From contig NZ_CP010803.1 of assembly GCF_000960975.1 (NCBI RefSeq), positions 1,453,944 to 1,517,943 on the forward strand: DNA of 64,000 nucleotides. The letters run 5' to 3'. Shown here in pieces: positions 34,863 through 44,288 of this stretch. A program made the position numbers and the translations under genes. This DNA comes from Martelella endophytica. GTDB taxonomy: Bacteria > Pseudomonadota > Alphaproteobacteria > Rhizobiales > Rhizobiaceae. Position 1 is the stretch's first letter, and every line of letters begins with the position of its first letter. The notes below the pieces were generated by a model, which had not been told where the DNA came from, did no database searches, and worked only from the letters and a program-made list of their open reading frames with translations.

Positions 34863-35602
34863 CAGAATTCCTCCAGAATGCGGCCGAAGCCCGGCTTGCG
34901 GTCTTCGATGCCGACGGCGCGCAACGCGTGCCAGTAGCTGACGACGTTGATCGAGAGCACAGGCTTTTCAAGCCAGCGTTCGGCCTCGGCGCAGACGGCG
35001 CCGCCTGCGAGATTGGTGCCGACCTGAACCAGCGCGTCGATATTTTCGCCATCGACCTCGCGCAGACCGGCGCGGATTTCAGCGGCGGTGGTGTGGGCGA
35101 TCAGGCGCGGCGACTGGCACTTCAGGCCCTTGAGATTGATGACCTCGAAACCGGCCTCCTCGAAATAGAGACGCACCATTGCATCGCCGCGCGGCTGGTG
35201 CGGGGTGAGAACGCCGATGCGCTTGGCACCGAAGGCGGTCAGCGCCGCCGACATGGCATTGGAACCCATCGAGACGCCGACACCGGACCGCTCCTCAAGC
35301 TCCCTGATCAGGGATTCGGCCTGCTTCACGCCGCCCCAGAAGGCTTCGAGCGCCACGCCCATGATCAGGTGGTCGGGGCCGCAGGTCATCACCCGGTCGA
35401 TCGCTTCGCCGATCCCCGCCTTCATCGAGGCGACGTGTTCCATGAAGGCCTGCTCGCTGGAAAGCGGCCTTTCCTGGATGGCGATGCGGGCGACGTGATT
35501 GGTGACGCCGGGCACGCGCAGATCATCCGATTCCGGCTGCACCGATGTGTTGGTCGAGGGCATGACGATGCCGATTTTCTTGCGGTAACCGAGAGCGTCC
35601 AT
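34862..35602 (-). CDS. Asp/Glu racemase superfamily, maleate-isomerase-like protein
   Basis: 246 residues from the ATG at 35602, which follows AAGGAGACTTCC; a longer frame upstream overlaps dctM and is rejected. IGIVMPSTNTSVQPE is the family opening. The two catalytic cysteines of maleate isomerases and racemases are not at their usual places: the first (normally in a CT motif after the second strand) corresponds to MGVALEAFWGG with Val83, and the second to VGTNLAGG with Gly196; the cysteines present are 74, 162 and 204. The protein could use a different mechanism or decarboxylate instead of isomerise. It lies between the TRAP genes and a monooxygenase in one operon. Confidence 0.75.
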   Translation of the reverse strand: MDALGYRKKIGIVMPSTNTSVQPESDDLRVPGVTNHVARIAIQERPLSSEQAFMEHVASMKAGIGEAIDRVMTCGPDHLIMGVALEAFWGGVKQAESLIRELEERSGVGVSMGSNAMSAALTAFGAKRIGVLTPHQPRGDAMVRLYFEEAGFEVINLKGLKCQSPRLIAHTTAAEIRAGLREVDGENIDALVQVGTNLAGGAVCAEAERWLEKPVLSINVVSYWHALRAVGIEDRKPGFGRILEEF

Positions 35603-35619
35603 GGAAGTCTCCTTGAAGG

Positions 35620-36930
35620 TCAAAGTCCGGGGATCAAAAGCGCGATGGCGGGAAAGACGAGCACCAGCCCGACGCGCACGAGGTCGGACAGGAAGAAGGG
35701 AAACACCCCGCGGAAGATCGTCGTCATCGGCACATCGCGGGCAAGGCCATGAATGATGAAGACGTTGAGGCCGAAGGGCGGGGTGATGAGGCCGATCTCG
35801 CAGGTCATCAGCGCCAGAATGCCGAACCAGACGCCGATCGCGGTCTCGCTCATGCCGAGGTCGAGCCCGATGACGATCGGGAAGAACACCGGCACGGTGA
35901 GCAGGATGGTCGACATGCTGTCCATCACGCATCCGAGCGCCAGGTAAATCAGCAGCATGGCAGCGACGACGCCGAGCGGCGGCAGGGCGAGCGACTGGGT
36001 GAGACCGGCAAGTTCCATCGGCAGGCGGCTCAGCGCCAGGAAGGAATTGAAGAGCTCGGCCGAGATCAGGATGAGGAAGCACATCGCCGTGGTGGCGCCG
36101 GTGTTGAGGATCGCCTGTTTCAGCCCCGCCCAGCGCATGCCGAAGGCGAAGGACAAAAAGCCGACCGCGACGGAGCCGACGGCGGCGGCCTCGGTGGGCG
36201 TGAACAGGCCCGCATACATGCCGGTCATGATGAAGACGAAGACGCCGAGCATCGGTAGCACGCCGAGCGTTTCCTTCAGCCGGACGCGAAGCGGCAGCGG
36301 TTCGCTGCGGGCCACGCTGCCGTCCTGGCGCCGTGCGACGATGGCGACGACGGCGAGATAGAGCAGCGTCGCCAGAACGCCGGGCAGAAGGGCCGCGGCG
36401 AAAAGGTCGGAAACCGATTGCTCGGTCAGGAGCGCATAGATCACCAGCACGATCGACGGCGGGATCAGGATGCCGAGCGTGCCGCCACCGGCAAGCGCCC
36501 CGGTGGCAAGGCCCGGGGGATAGTTGTAACGGCGCATTTCCGGCAGCGCGATGCGGGTCATGGTCGCGACCGTGGCAAGCGAGGAGCCGCAGATGGCGCC
36601 GAAACCGGCGCTTCCGGCAATCGAGGCCATTGCGAGCCCGCCCTTGCGATGGCCGACCCAGGCGTTGGCGCCGCGGAAGAACTTTTGTCCAAGGCCCGAC
36701 TGCGTCGCAAGCTCGCCCATCAGCACGAACAGGGTGATGACGGAGAGGTCGTAATTGGCGACGCGGCCGACGACGGAGGATTTCAGGAATGAGATCAGCG
36801 CGTTGAAGCTGGTCATCTCCATATAGCCGAGACCGCCGACGACGAGCATGGCGATACCGACCGGGATCCTGATAGCGATCGCGCAGAACAGCACGAACAG
36901 CATCAGGCCGGCGAACAGAAGATCACTCAT
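35620..36930 (-). CDS. dctM: TRAP transporter large membrane subunit (DctM type)
   Basis: 436 residues, about 12 helices. GFGAICGSSLATVATMTRIALPEM and ILIPPSIVLVIYALLTEQS are the characteristic paired half-helical segments, and LMTCEIGLITPPFGLNVFI appears near the end. It imports a carboxylate, probably aromatic judging from the downstream monooxygenase, with the sodium gradient. Its first eight bases overlap the 3' end of the small-subunit gene. It is clearly distinct from the sialic acid system at 19.9 kb. Confidence 0.9.
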   Translation of the reverse strand: MSDLLFAGLMLFVLFCAIAIRIPVGIAMLVVGGLGYMEMTSFNALISFLKSSVVGRVANYDLSVITLFVLMGELATQSGLGQKFFRGANAWVGHRKGGLAMASIAGSAGFGAICGSSLATVATMTRIALPEMRRYNYPPGLATGALAGGGTLGILIPPSIVLVIYALLTEQSVSDLFAAALLPGVLATLLYLAVVAIVARRQDGSVARSEPLPLRVRLKETLGVLPMLGVFVFIMTGMYAGLFTPTEAAAVGSVAVGFLSFAFGMRWAGLKQAILNTGATTAMCFLILISAELFNSFLALSRLPMELAGLTQSLALPPLGVVAAMLLIYLALGCVMDSMSTILLTVPVFFPIVIGLDLGMSETAIGVWFGILALMTCEIGLITPPFGLNVFIIHGLARDVPMTTIFRGVFPFFLSDLVRVGLVLVFPAIALLIPGL

Positions 36931-37435
36931 GATGCACGTCCTTTACGCCGGGCACGAAAACCTGGAGGCAGGCGATCACGGCGAAACCGGCCCAGCCGAA
37001 AATCGCAGGCACATACATGATCCAGATCGGCATGCGCAGCATCATCGTCATTTCCTGGTGCTCGCGCGCGTCGACGAGGCCGGCGCATATCCGCCAGGTG
37101 ATGAACGCCGCCGTGGCCGCGACCAGAAGGTCGACAAGCTTCTGCAGCACCGCACCGAAGGCTTCCGGAAACCGGTTGGTGACGAAATCGACGGCGATAT
37201 GCTGGCGGACATGCTGGGCATAGGGAAAGAACAGGAACACCGACCAGGCCGACAGCAATTCGATGATCTCGAAATCGCCGCGCACACCGTGGCGCGTCAG
37301 GGAGCGCCAGAAGATGTCGAAGGCCGTGAAGAAGGCCATGCCGATGACGATCATGCCGCCGGCAAGGCAGAGCGCCGCCGAGATTTTCCCGGCGCGGCGC
37401 TCCGCTTCCTGCAGCCTCTGCTGCAGCGTGTTCAT
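36923..37435 (-). CDS. dctQ: TRAP transporter small membrane subunit (DctQ type)
   Basis: 170 residues with four membrane helices; the FEIIELLSAWSVFLFFPYAQH region is the family-typical WxE-like cytoplasmic loop and helix. It begins within the 3' end of the binding-protein gene (ATGA overlap) and overlaps dctM by eight bases, so the three TRAP genes are co-translated. Confidence 0.87.
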   Translation of the reverse strand: MNTLQQRLQEAERRAGKISAALCLAGGMIVIGMAFFTAFDIFWRSLTRHGVRGDFEIIELLSAWSVFLFFPYAQHVRQHIAVDFVTNRFPEAFGAVLQKLVDLLVAATAAFITWRICAGLVDAREHQEMTMMLRMPIWIMYVPAIFGWAGFAVIACLQVFVPGVKDVHHE

Positions 37436-38472
37436 TCGGCTGCGTACTTTTTCACGAGGTCGACGGCGTCCTGATAGAGCGTGCCGGTATCGCCTTCGGG
37501 AAGCGTCGTGTTGGCAATCCAGTCGTCGATGGCCGGCTTGGCCAGGGTTTCGAAGGCAGTCATCGACGCGGCGTCCGGGGTGATGACCTCACCGCCGGCG
37601 GCCACCATTGCTTCCTTGGCGGGCACTTCGTCCTCATCCCAGATCTTGCCGAGCTTCTTCGACCAGTCGAGGCCGCTATTGGCGTCGATGGAGGCCTTTG
37701 CCTCGGCCGGCAGGGCTTCATAGACCTTCTCGTTGATCATCAGCATGAAGACCACGGTCGTGAGCGGCAGGTCGGTGTGATATTTGGTGACATCGCCGAT
37801 CTTCAGGATATTGGCGATGGCGTAGGCCATCGGCGTGCCGTCGATCAGGCCGCGGTCGATGCTCTGGGTCAGGTCCGGCACGGCGACGTTGACGACACCG
37901 GCGCCGGCGGCGGCCAGCACGTCGCCCACCACGCGGTTCGGCGCGCGCAGCCTGAGGCCTTCGAGGTCCTCCGGCTTTTCAACCTTCTTCGTCGTGTGCA
38001 GCGCCGTCGAGATCGAGGTGTGGAACACTAGCGGCCGGTAACCCTTCTCGAGGCTATCAGCCATATATTTCTCGTAATATTCCTGCACCGCAGGCGCGGT
38101 TGCGGCATTGGTGGTGGCGACGAAGGGCAGCTCGAAGACTTCAAGCGCCGGCAGTTCGCCGGGGGTGAAGCCGGGGGAGGTGTAGGCGAGGTCGACGACG
38201 CCGTCGCGAACCTGGCTGAACAGGTCGCGCTGCTTGCCGCCGAGCTGCATCGACGGGTAGATCTGGATTTCGAGCGTGCCGTTGGAGGCTTCGGTCACGG
38301 CCTTGGCCCAGGGCTCCAGAAACTTCACCTGCGCGGCCGAGCGCGGTGAGTTGAAGTGGTGGAGCCTCAGGACTTCCTGAGCCATTGCGGGCGTGATGGC
38401 GGAGGCGGCGAACGCCGAAGCTGCGGCGAACGCCAGCAGTGCCCGACGGGATATGTTGGAGATGTTGCGCAT
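37432..38472 (-). CDS. dctP: TRAP substrate-binding protein (DctP type)
   Basis: 346 residues with a twin-arginine-looking leader (ISRRALLAFAAASAFAASA, cleavage after AMAQ). The segment LEGLRLRAPNRVVGDVL carries the conserved carboxylate-binding arginine, and the domain reads like carboxylate binders (LHHFNSPRSAAQVKFLEPWA). First gene of a five-gene minus-strand operon with dctQ, dctM, a maleate-isomerase-like gene and an FAD monooxygenase, so an aromatic or unsaturated acid is the likely ligand. No regulator gene is adjacent. Confidence 0.88.
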   Translation of the reverse strand: MRNISNISRRALLAFAAASAFAASAITPAMAQEVLRLHHFNSPRSAAQVKFLEPWAKAVTEASNGTLEIQIYPSMQLGGKQRDLFSQVRDGVVDLAYTSPGFTPGELPALEVFELPFVATTNAATAPAVQEYYEKYMADSLEKGYRPLVFHTSISTALHTTKKVEKPEDLEGLRLRAPNRVVGDVLAAAGAGVVNVAVPDLTQSIDRGLIDGTPMAYAIANILKIGDVTKYHTDLPLTTVVFMLMINEKVYEALPAEAKASIDANSGLDWSKKLGKIWDEDEVPAKEAMVAAGGEVITPDAASMTAFETLAKPAIDDWIANTTLPEGDTGTLYQDAVDLVKKYAAE

Positions 38473-38633
38473 GTTTCCCTCTGGATTGTTGGCGCCGGCC
38501 TGGTGCCGGGCTTCAGGTCGCCGGGGTCTTTGCCCCGTGCCCGAAAGGCTGGCATGGAAGGCGAGGGTGAACCAGTCGCATGCCCGCGAATACAGCTATG
38601 CCGCTTCGCTATGAGAGAGCCGGGAAAACAGGC

Positions 38634-39134
38634 CTATTCCGAAATATCCGAGGGATGGGCCGCCGTCAGCATGCCACGGTAGATGCCGGGATCGGAATCC
38701 GCGATCGGGATGGCGCCGACGCTCTTCTGGTAGAAGCCGGTTGGTCCCGCGCCGCCGATGACCCCATAGCCGTAGCCGACATTGCGCATGGCAAGCAGCG
38801 TTTCGATGAGCAACGCATGGCCGATGCCCTTGCCGCGCTCGGTCTCGTCCACCCCGGTCGGGCCGAAGAAGCCGCGGGCGGTGGCGTCATAGCAGGCGAA
38901 GCCCAGCAGTTCGCCCTCGCGCACGGCGATCAGGCAGGAGACGGGCTGACGCGCCATCGACACCTGCATCTCGCTGACCCAGCCAGCGCCGAAACGCGGT
39001 TCGATCCATGCGGCAATCGCGGCCATTTCCGGGGCCAGCGCTGGACGGATGGTGACGTTTTCGGCCGCCATCTTCGCTGCGACGGACGCATCGGGCTCAA
39101 GCTCATAGAGTTTGACGAGCATGTCGGTTGCCAT
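38634..39134 (-). CDS. GNAT-family N-acetyltransferase in a sugar ABC operon
   Basis: 166 residues. The acetyl-CoA pyrophosphate loop is VDETERGKGIGHALL (R/QxxGxG/A pattern at ERGKGIG), preceded by the beta-4 strand GFFGPTG, and the C-terminal half has GVIGGAGPTGFYQKSVGA, as in sugar- and small-molecule acetylases. AAGGGG precedes the ATG at 39134. It starts three bases after the stop of the MalG-type permease and is thus the last gene of the ThuE-like transporter operon, which suggests it acetylates the imported sugar or a derived amine. That pairing is unusual. Confidence 0.8.
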   Translation of the reverse strand: MATDMLVKLYELEPDASVAAKMAAENVTIRPALAPEMAAIAAWIEPRFGAGWVSEMQVSMARQPVSCLIAVREGELLGFACYDATARGFFGPTGVDETERGKGIGHALLIETLLAMRNVGYGYGVIGGAGPTGFYQKSVGAIPIADSDPGIYRGMLTAAHPSDISE

Positions 39135-39137
39135 GGT

Positions 39138-40016
<879 letters not shown>

Positions 40017-40019
40017 GGT

Positions 40020-40910
40020 CTATCTCCCGGCGGCCCTGTCGATGCGAAGCACGCCGATCAGGACGATGGCGACGAAGGCGACCAGCAGGAACACCCAGGT
40101 CGAGGCGGCCGAGCCGACGCCGAGCTCCTGCCAGTTGATCAGTCGGTCGCGGGCATAGATCGACACCGTCATGATGTCGCGGTTGCTGCCGGCGAGCACA
40201 TAGGACAGGTCGAACATCCTGAGCGCATCGAGCGTGCGGAACAGCACGGCGACGCCGATGGCAGGCCTGAGGAGCGGCAGGGTGATCGACCAGAGCCGCT
40301 TCCAGGCCGGCACGTCATCGATCTCGGCGGCCTCGATCAGGTCGGCGGGGATGGTCTGCAGGCCGGCGAGGATGAGCAGCACCATGAACGGCGTCGTCAT
40401 CCACACATCGATGAAGATCGCGACGCCCATGATCAGGCTGCTGTCGGCGGTCCAGGCGATGCCCTTGGTGGTCAGCCCGAGCGCGATCAGCATGTGGTTG
40501 ATCACGCCGAACTGGTCGTTGAGCATCCAGTCCCAGATCTTGGTGGAAACCACCACCGGAATGGCCCAGGGGATGAGGATCGCGGCGCGCAGGATGCCGC
40601 GGCCGGGGATTGCCTCGTTCAGGAGCAGCGCGATGACGAGGCCAAGCAGGGTTTCGATCGCGACCGAGACGACAGCAAAGACGAAGGTGTTCTTCACCGC
40701 CGTCCACCAATCGGGATCGCGCAAAATTTCGAGGAAATTGTCGAAGCCGACAAGCGCGTAAAAGCTCGGATCGTCGAGATAGGCATCGGTGAAACCGAAG
40801 AAGAAAGTCCGGCCGAGCGGCCAGACGGCGACGGCCAGCATCGCCACGATCAGCGGCAGCAGGAAGATCCATGCCGCCCGGCGCTGGCTGCGTTCGAGCT
40901 TGGCGCTCAT
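40020..40910 (-). CDS. Sugar ABC permease, MalF type
   Basis: 296 residues with six helices and the EAA loop IEAAEIDDVPAWKRLWSITL. The N-terminal RRAAWIFLLPLIVAMLAVA helix lacks the large periplasmic loop of enteric MalF, as usual for CUT1 permeases of rhizobia. Its first four bases overlap the ATPase stop (ATGA). Confidence 0.88.
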   Translation of the reverse strand: MSAKLERSQRRAAWIFLLPLIVAMLAVAVWPLGRTFFFGFTDAYLDDPSFYALVGFDNFLEILRDPDWWTAVKNTFVFAVVSVAIETLLGLVIALLLNEAIPGRGILRAAILIPWAIPVVVSTKIWDWMLNDQFGVINHMLIALGLTTKGIAWTADSSLIMGVAIFIDVWMTTPFMVLLILAGLQTIPADLIEAAEIDDVPAWKRLWSITLPLLRPAIGVAVLFRTLDALRMFDLSYVLAGSNRDIMTVSIYARDRLINWQELGVGSAASTWVFLLVAFVAIVLIGVLRIDRAAGR

Positions 40911-41989
40911 GCCAGCGCCTCCGTGGTGAAGACGAGGCGGCGCTCCTCTCCGTCGAAGACGAAGACGTCTTCATCGGCAAAGTCGAGACCGACCGTGCCG
41001 TGGCGGGATTCATAGGGCGGCCGGCCGGCGATGCGGACCACGAAAGTGATCTCGTCGTCGATGCGCACATAGGCGAAATGTTCGTGGCCGAGGTCCTCGA
41101 TGCGCTCGAGAAGCCCGGTCATGCGGCCGCTCTCGGCCGGCACGACGGACAATGCCTCGGGGCGGATGCCGATCGATGCCGGCTTCGGCAGGACGTCGCG
41201 GAAATGCGGTGCGAGGCGGAAGCCGCCGGGGCCGGCAATGCCGGCTTCATGGCGTGTCATTGCGGCAAAGTTCATCCGTGGCGAACCGATGAAGCCGGCG
41301 ACGAAGCGGTTCTTGGGGTTCTGGTAGAGTTCGAGCGGCGCGCCGATCTGCTCGACCCGGCCCTGGTTCAGCACCACGATCCGGTCGGCGAGCGTCATCG
41401 CCTCGGACTGGTCGTGGGTCACGTAGATCATCGTGTTCGACAGCGTTTCGTGCAGCCTTGCGATTTCGATACGCATTTCCATGCGCAGGTCGGAATCGAG
41501 GTTCGACAGCGGTTCGTCGAACATGAAGACTTCCGGCTCGCGCACCAATGCACGGCCGATCGCGACGCGCTGGCGCTGGCCGCCGGAGAGCTGGCGCGGG
41601 AATCGGTCGAGCAGATGGTCGACCTTGAGCATCTTCGCGACACCATCGACTTTCGCCCGGATTGCGTCGCGGCCGATGCGCGCTGTCTCCAGCGAAAAGC
41701 CGATATTGCGGCTGACATTCATGTGCGGATAGAGCGCGTAGGACTGGAAGACGAAGGCGATGCCGCGCTTGGAGGCGGGCACGTCGGTCACCGTCTCGCC
41801 GTCGATCCCGACGTCGCCTTTTGATGGCGAAACCAGGCCGGCGATGATCCTCAGAAGCGTGGACTTGCCGCAGCCGGAGGGGCCGACGAAGACGATGAAT
41901 TCGCCATCGCGAATGTCGAGATCGACATCGGTGATGACATTGTGGTGTCCATAGGACTTTGAAACGCCGTTCAGTGAAACGGAGGCCAT
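40907..41989 (-). CDS. Sugar ABC ATPase, UgpC/MsmK type
   Basis: 360 residues. Walker A GPSGCGKST, signature LSGGQRQRVAIGRAL, Walker B FMFDEPLSNLD and H-loop YVTHDQSEA are intact, followed by the TOBE/OB-fold regulatory domain of CUT1 ATPases (VRIDDEITFVVRIAGRPPYE). It couples ATP hydrolysis to the two permeases and is encoded between the binding protein and permease genes. Confidence 0.9.
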   Translation of the reverse strand: MASVSLNGVSKSYGHHNVITDVDLDIRDGEFIVFVGPSGCGKSTLLRIIAGLVSPSKGDVGIDGETVTDVPASKRGIAFVFQSYALYPHMNVSRNIGFSLETARIGRDAIRAKVDGVAKMLKVDHLLDRFPRQLSGGQRQRVAIGRALVREPEVFMFDEPLSNLDSDLRMEMRIEIARLHETLSNTMIYVTHDQSEAMTLADRIVVLNQGRVEQIGAPLELYQNPKNRFVAGFIGSPRMNFAAMTRHEAGIAGPGGFRLAPHFRDVLPKPASIGIRPEALSVVPAESGRMTGLLERIEDLGHEHFAYVRIDDEITFVVRIAGRPPYESRHGTVGLDFADEDVFVFDGEERRLVFTTEALA

Positions 41990-42048
41990 GGCAGAGTGAT
42001 CCGCTTGTCATGTGCATGGGAAAGGTGCGGGCCGCATGCGGCGGCAGA

Positions 42049-42072
42049 CGCCGCCGGGGTTAGCCGGCGGCG
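42049..42072 (-). other. Intercistronic stem-loop after the ThuE-like gene
   Basis: CGCCGCCGG and CCGGCGGCG form a perfect nine-base-pair stem around a six-base loop, ten bases downstream of the binding-protein stop on the minus strand and upstream of the ATPase gene. It probably stabilises the binding-protein mRNA or partly terminates transcription. Confidence 0.58.
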
Positions 42073-42082
42073 CAGTCAGGCC

Positions 42083-43351
42083 TCAGCGGCTTTCTTTCAG
42101 CTTTTCCAGTCGGCCGGCAAGCTGGTGCAGCGCATCCTCGGCATCGGCCTGGCCGGCCAGGATGTCGTGGACGGTGCGGTAGAATGCCTGCGACACGCGG
42201 TTGTAGCTGGTGCCGGTATAGCCGGAGGGGCGAACGGCGCTGTCGGCGAAGGCATCGACCGTGTCCTTCAGGAACGGCAGGACCTCAAGCACTTCCTCGT
42301 CCTCGTAGAGCGCCGGGATGGACGGGTTGTAGGCCGCCTCGATCGCCCGCATCTTCTGCATTTCCTCGCCGGTGATGAAGTCGACGAAGTCGGCGGCGAC
42401 CTCGGGGTTTTCCGAATATTTGGTGACGCCGTAATACATCGGGCCGAGGCAACCGGACGACTTCTCGCCGGCCTTGCCAACTGGCAGCGGCATCATACCG
42501 ACCTTGTCGATGATCTTGCTGCCCTCTTCATGCGAGGTGCCCCAGACATAGGGCCAGTTGCGGTGGAATACCGAATTGCCGGCCTCGAAGACGGCGCGGC
42601 TCGCCTCTTCGTCGTAGTTCAGAACGCCCTCCGGGCTGATCGTGCCGATCCAGCCCTTGGCCATGTTCAGCGCCTCGACGGCGTCCGGATTGTCGACGGT
42701 GACGGTGCCGTCATCGGCAATGATGGTGCCGCCGCCGTTGGAAGCGATGAGCTCGATCGCGTCGCAGGTCAGACCCTCATAGCTCTTGGCCTGCCAGGTA
42801 TAGCCCCACATGTCGGAATTGCCATCGGCACGCTCGGCGTCCTGGATTTCCTTGGCGGTCGCTTCCATCTCGGCCCAGGTCTTCGGCGGCTCCTTGCCAT
42901 ATTTCTCGAGCAGGTCCTTGCGGTAGTACATCAGCCCGACATCCATATAGGACGGCATGGCGACCAGCTTGCCGTCGAGCTTGGCGGCGCCGAGGGTGGA
43001 CTCGAACTGGGCGTCCTGGTCTTCCTGCGGGATCAGCGTCGAAAGGTCGAGCAGGTTGTTCTTGAACATGCCGAGCCAGATGACATCGAGGAAGAGAATG
43101 TCGACATCGGTCGATTTGGCGGCAAGAAGCTGCTGGTAGAGCGGGATCGCGTCGTCGAGCAGCGCCGGCATCTTGTTGATGGTGACGGTATTGCCGGTCT
43201 TTTCTTCCCAGGCTGTCGCCGCCGTCATGCACAATTCGTATTCGGTCGGCGCGCAGAAGGCCGATATCGATTCGGCACGGGCCGAGTCTGCTGCACTCAT
43301 GGAAATGCCGATGGCGGCAAGGGCGGTCAGCCCCAAAATTGATTTGGTCAT
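42083..43351 (-). CDS. Sugar ABC binding protein, ThuE-like (CUT1)
   Basis: 422 residues, with signal peptide MTKSILGLTALAAIGISMSA (AESISA cleavage). The mature start has two nearby cysteines (FCAPTEYELC) that could form a disulphide, as in trehalose/maltose-binding ThuE proteins. LDGKLVAMPSYMDVGLMYYRK and YVWGTSHEEGSK are typical of large CUT1 binding proteins. First gene of the operon binding protein-ATPase-MalF-MalG-GNAT, divergent from a HutC-type regulator. Trehalose, maltose or a related disaccharide are candidates; not determined. Confidence 0.83.
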   Translation of the reverse strand: MTKSILGLTALAAIGISMSAADSARAESISAFCAPTEYELCMTAATAWEEKTGNTVTINKMPALLDDAIPLYQQLLAAKSTDVDILFLDVIWLGMFKNNLLDLSTLIPQEDQDAQFESTLGAAKLDGKLVAMPSYMDVGLMYYRKDLLEKYGKEPPKTWAEMEATAKEIQDAERADGNSDMWGYTWQAKSYEGLTCDAIELIASNGGGTIIADDGTVTVDNPDAVEALNMAKGWIGTISPEGVLNYDEEASRAVFEAGNSVFHRNWPYVWGTSHEEGSKIIDKVGMMPLPVGKAGEKSSGCLGPMYYGVTKYSENPEVAADFVDFITGEEMQKMRAIEAAYNPSIPALYEDEEVLEVLPFLKDTVDAFADSAVRPSGYTGTSYNRVSQAFYRTVHDILAGQADAEDALHQLAGRLEKLKESR

Positions 43352-43419
43352 ATTGTCGTTCCCCTTGTTGGATGGCAGCGTGTGTTTTTGGCTTTTTGTC
43401 GCTGATCGGAGGTCATGAG

Positions 43420-43435
43420 ACTGGATATAACCAGT
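43420..43435. promoter_or_regulatory. Probable GntR/HutC operator, NagR/DasR-like
   Basis: ACTGG-ATATAA-CCAGT is a perfect 16-base palindrome with flanks matching the ACTGGTCTAGACCACT-like sites of NagR/DasR-type regulators. It lies 69 bases before the binding-protein start on one side and about 88 bases before the GntR start on the other, suiting control of both. Confidence 0.63.
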
Positions 43436-43522
43436 TATGTCAATAGACGACCGCCAATCCGGTCGCTATGACTAAGGGGCAACAGAGGGAGACAGGGATT
43501 GGACGAGGGCGACGGCAGTGGC

Positions 43523-44287
43523 ATGCGGTTCAGTATTCGTGATCGCAATGCGGGGACACTGCATGCACAGGTCGAGGCCGAACTGCGCGCCGCCATGGCC
43601 GACGGCCGCCTGCCGGTGCAGGCAAAGCTGCCCTCGGAGCGCGAACTCGTCTCGCTGTTCGGCGTCAGCCGCATCACCATCCGCCATGCCATCCGGGCGC
43701 TGACCCAGGAGGGGCTTCTGAGAAGCCATCCGGGCAAGGGCGTGTTCGTCGCAACGCCGGGGCGCGGCTACGAGCTGCAGGTTTTCGAGAGTTTCACGGA
43801 AACGGCGAAGGCCAATGGAAGGCGGCCGGGGAGCCGGCTGATTGCGCTGCGCAAGTACCGGCCCGGCCTCGAAATCAGCCGGCCGCTGATGCTGCGTCCC
43901 GGCGCCGAGGTCGTGCTGCTGCACCGGCTGCGGCTGATCGACGACGAGCCGGTGGCGCTGCAGATCGACTGGCTGCCCGCCGCCGATGTGCCGGACCTTC
44001 ATCAGCTCGACTGGGACCGGGACGACTGTTCGCTCTATGCCGAGCTCATCGGCCGCTACGGCATCACCCCCGGCAAGGGCAATTCGACGCTCTCGGCCCG
44101 GCTTGCCGAGGAGGACGAGGCGGAACTGCTGAACCTGACGCGTCCCGCTGCCGTGCTGACGGTCGACCAGATCGTCTTCGATCAGCACGACCGGCCGGTG
44201 AACATGACGCTGCTGATCCAGCACCCGCAGCGCTGCCCGCTGACGCTCGCCCAGACGGCGCCGACCTCGTTTCACCGCGAGGCCTGA
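43523..44287 (+). CDS. GntR/HutC-family regulator of the sugar ABC operon
   Basis: 254 residues from the ATG at 43523; a TTG at 43499 preceded by AGAGGGAG is the alternative and would add eight residues. The winged HTH (LPSERELVSLFGVSRITIRH, then GLLRSHPGKGVFVA) is followed by a UTRA domain with VLLHRLRLIDDEPVALQIDW and ending VNMTLLIQHPQRCPLT. UTRA domains of this type bind sugars or sugar phosphates. It is divergent from the ThuE-like operon, with a matching palindrome between. Its TGA and the TGA of the next, convergent gene lie mirrored in the palindrome 44281-44295. Confidence 0.85.
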   Translation: MRFSIRDRNAGTLHAQVEAELRAAMADGRLPVQAKLPSERELVSLFGVSRITIRHAIRALTQEGLLRSHPGKGVFVATPGRGYELQVFESFTETAKANGRRPGSRLIALRKYRPGLEISRPLMLRPGAEVVLLHRLRLIDDEPVALQIDWLPAADVPDLHQLDWDRDDCSLYAELIGRYGITPGKGNSTLSARLAEEDEAELLNLTRPAAVLTVDQIVFDQHDRPVNMTLLIQHPQRCPLTLAQTAPTSFHREA

Positions 44288-44288
44288 G

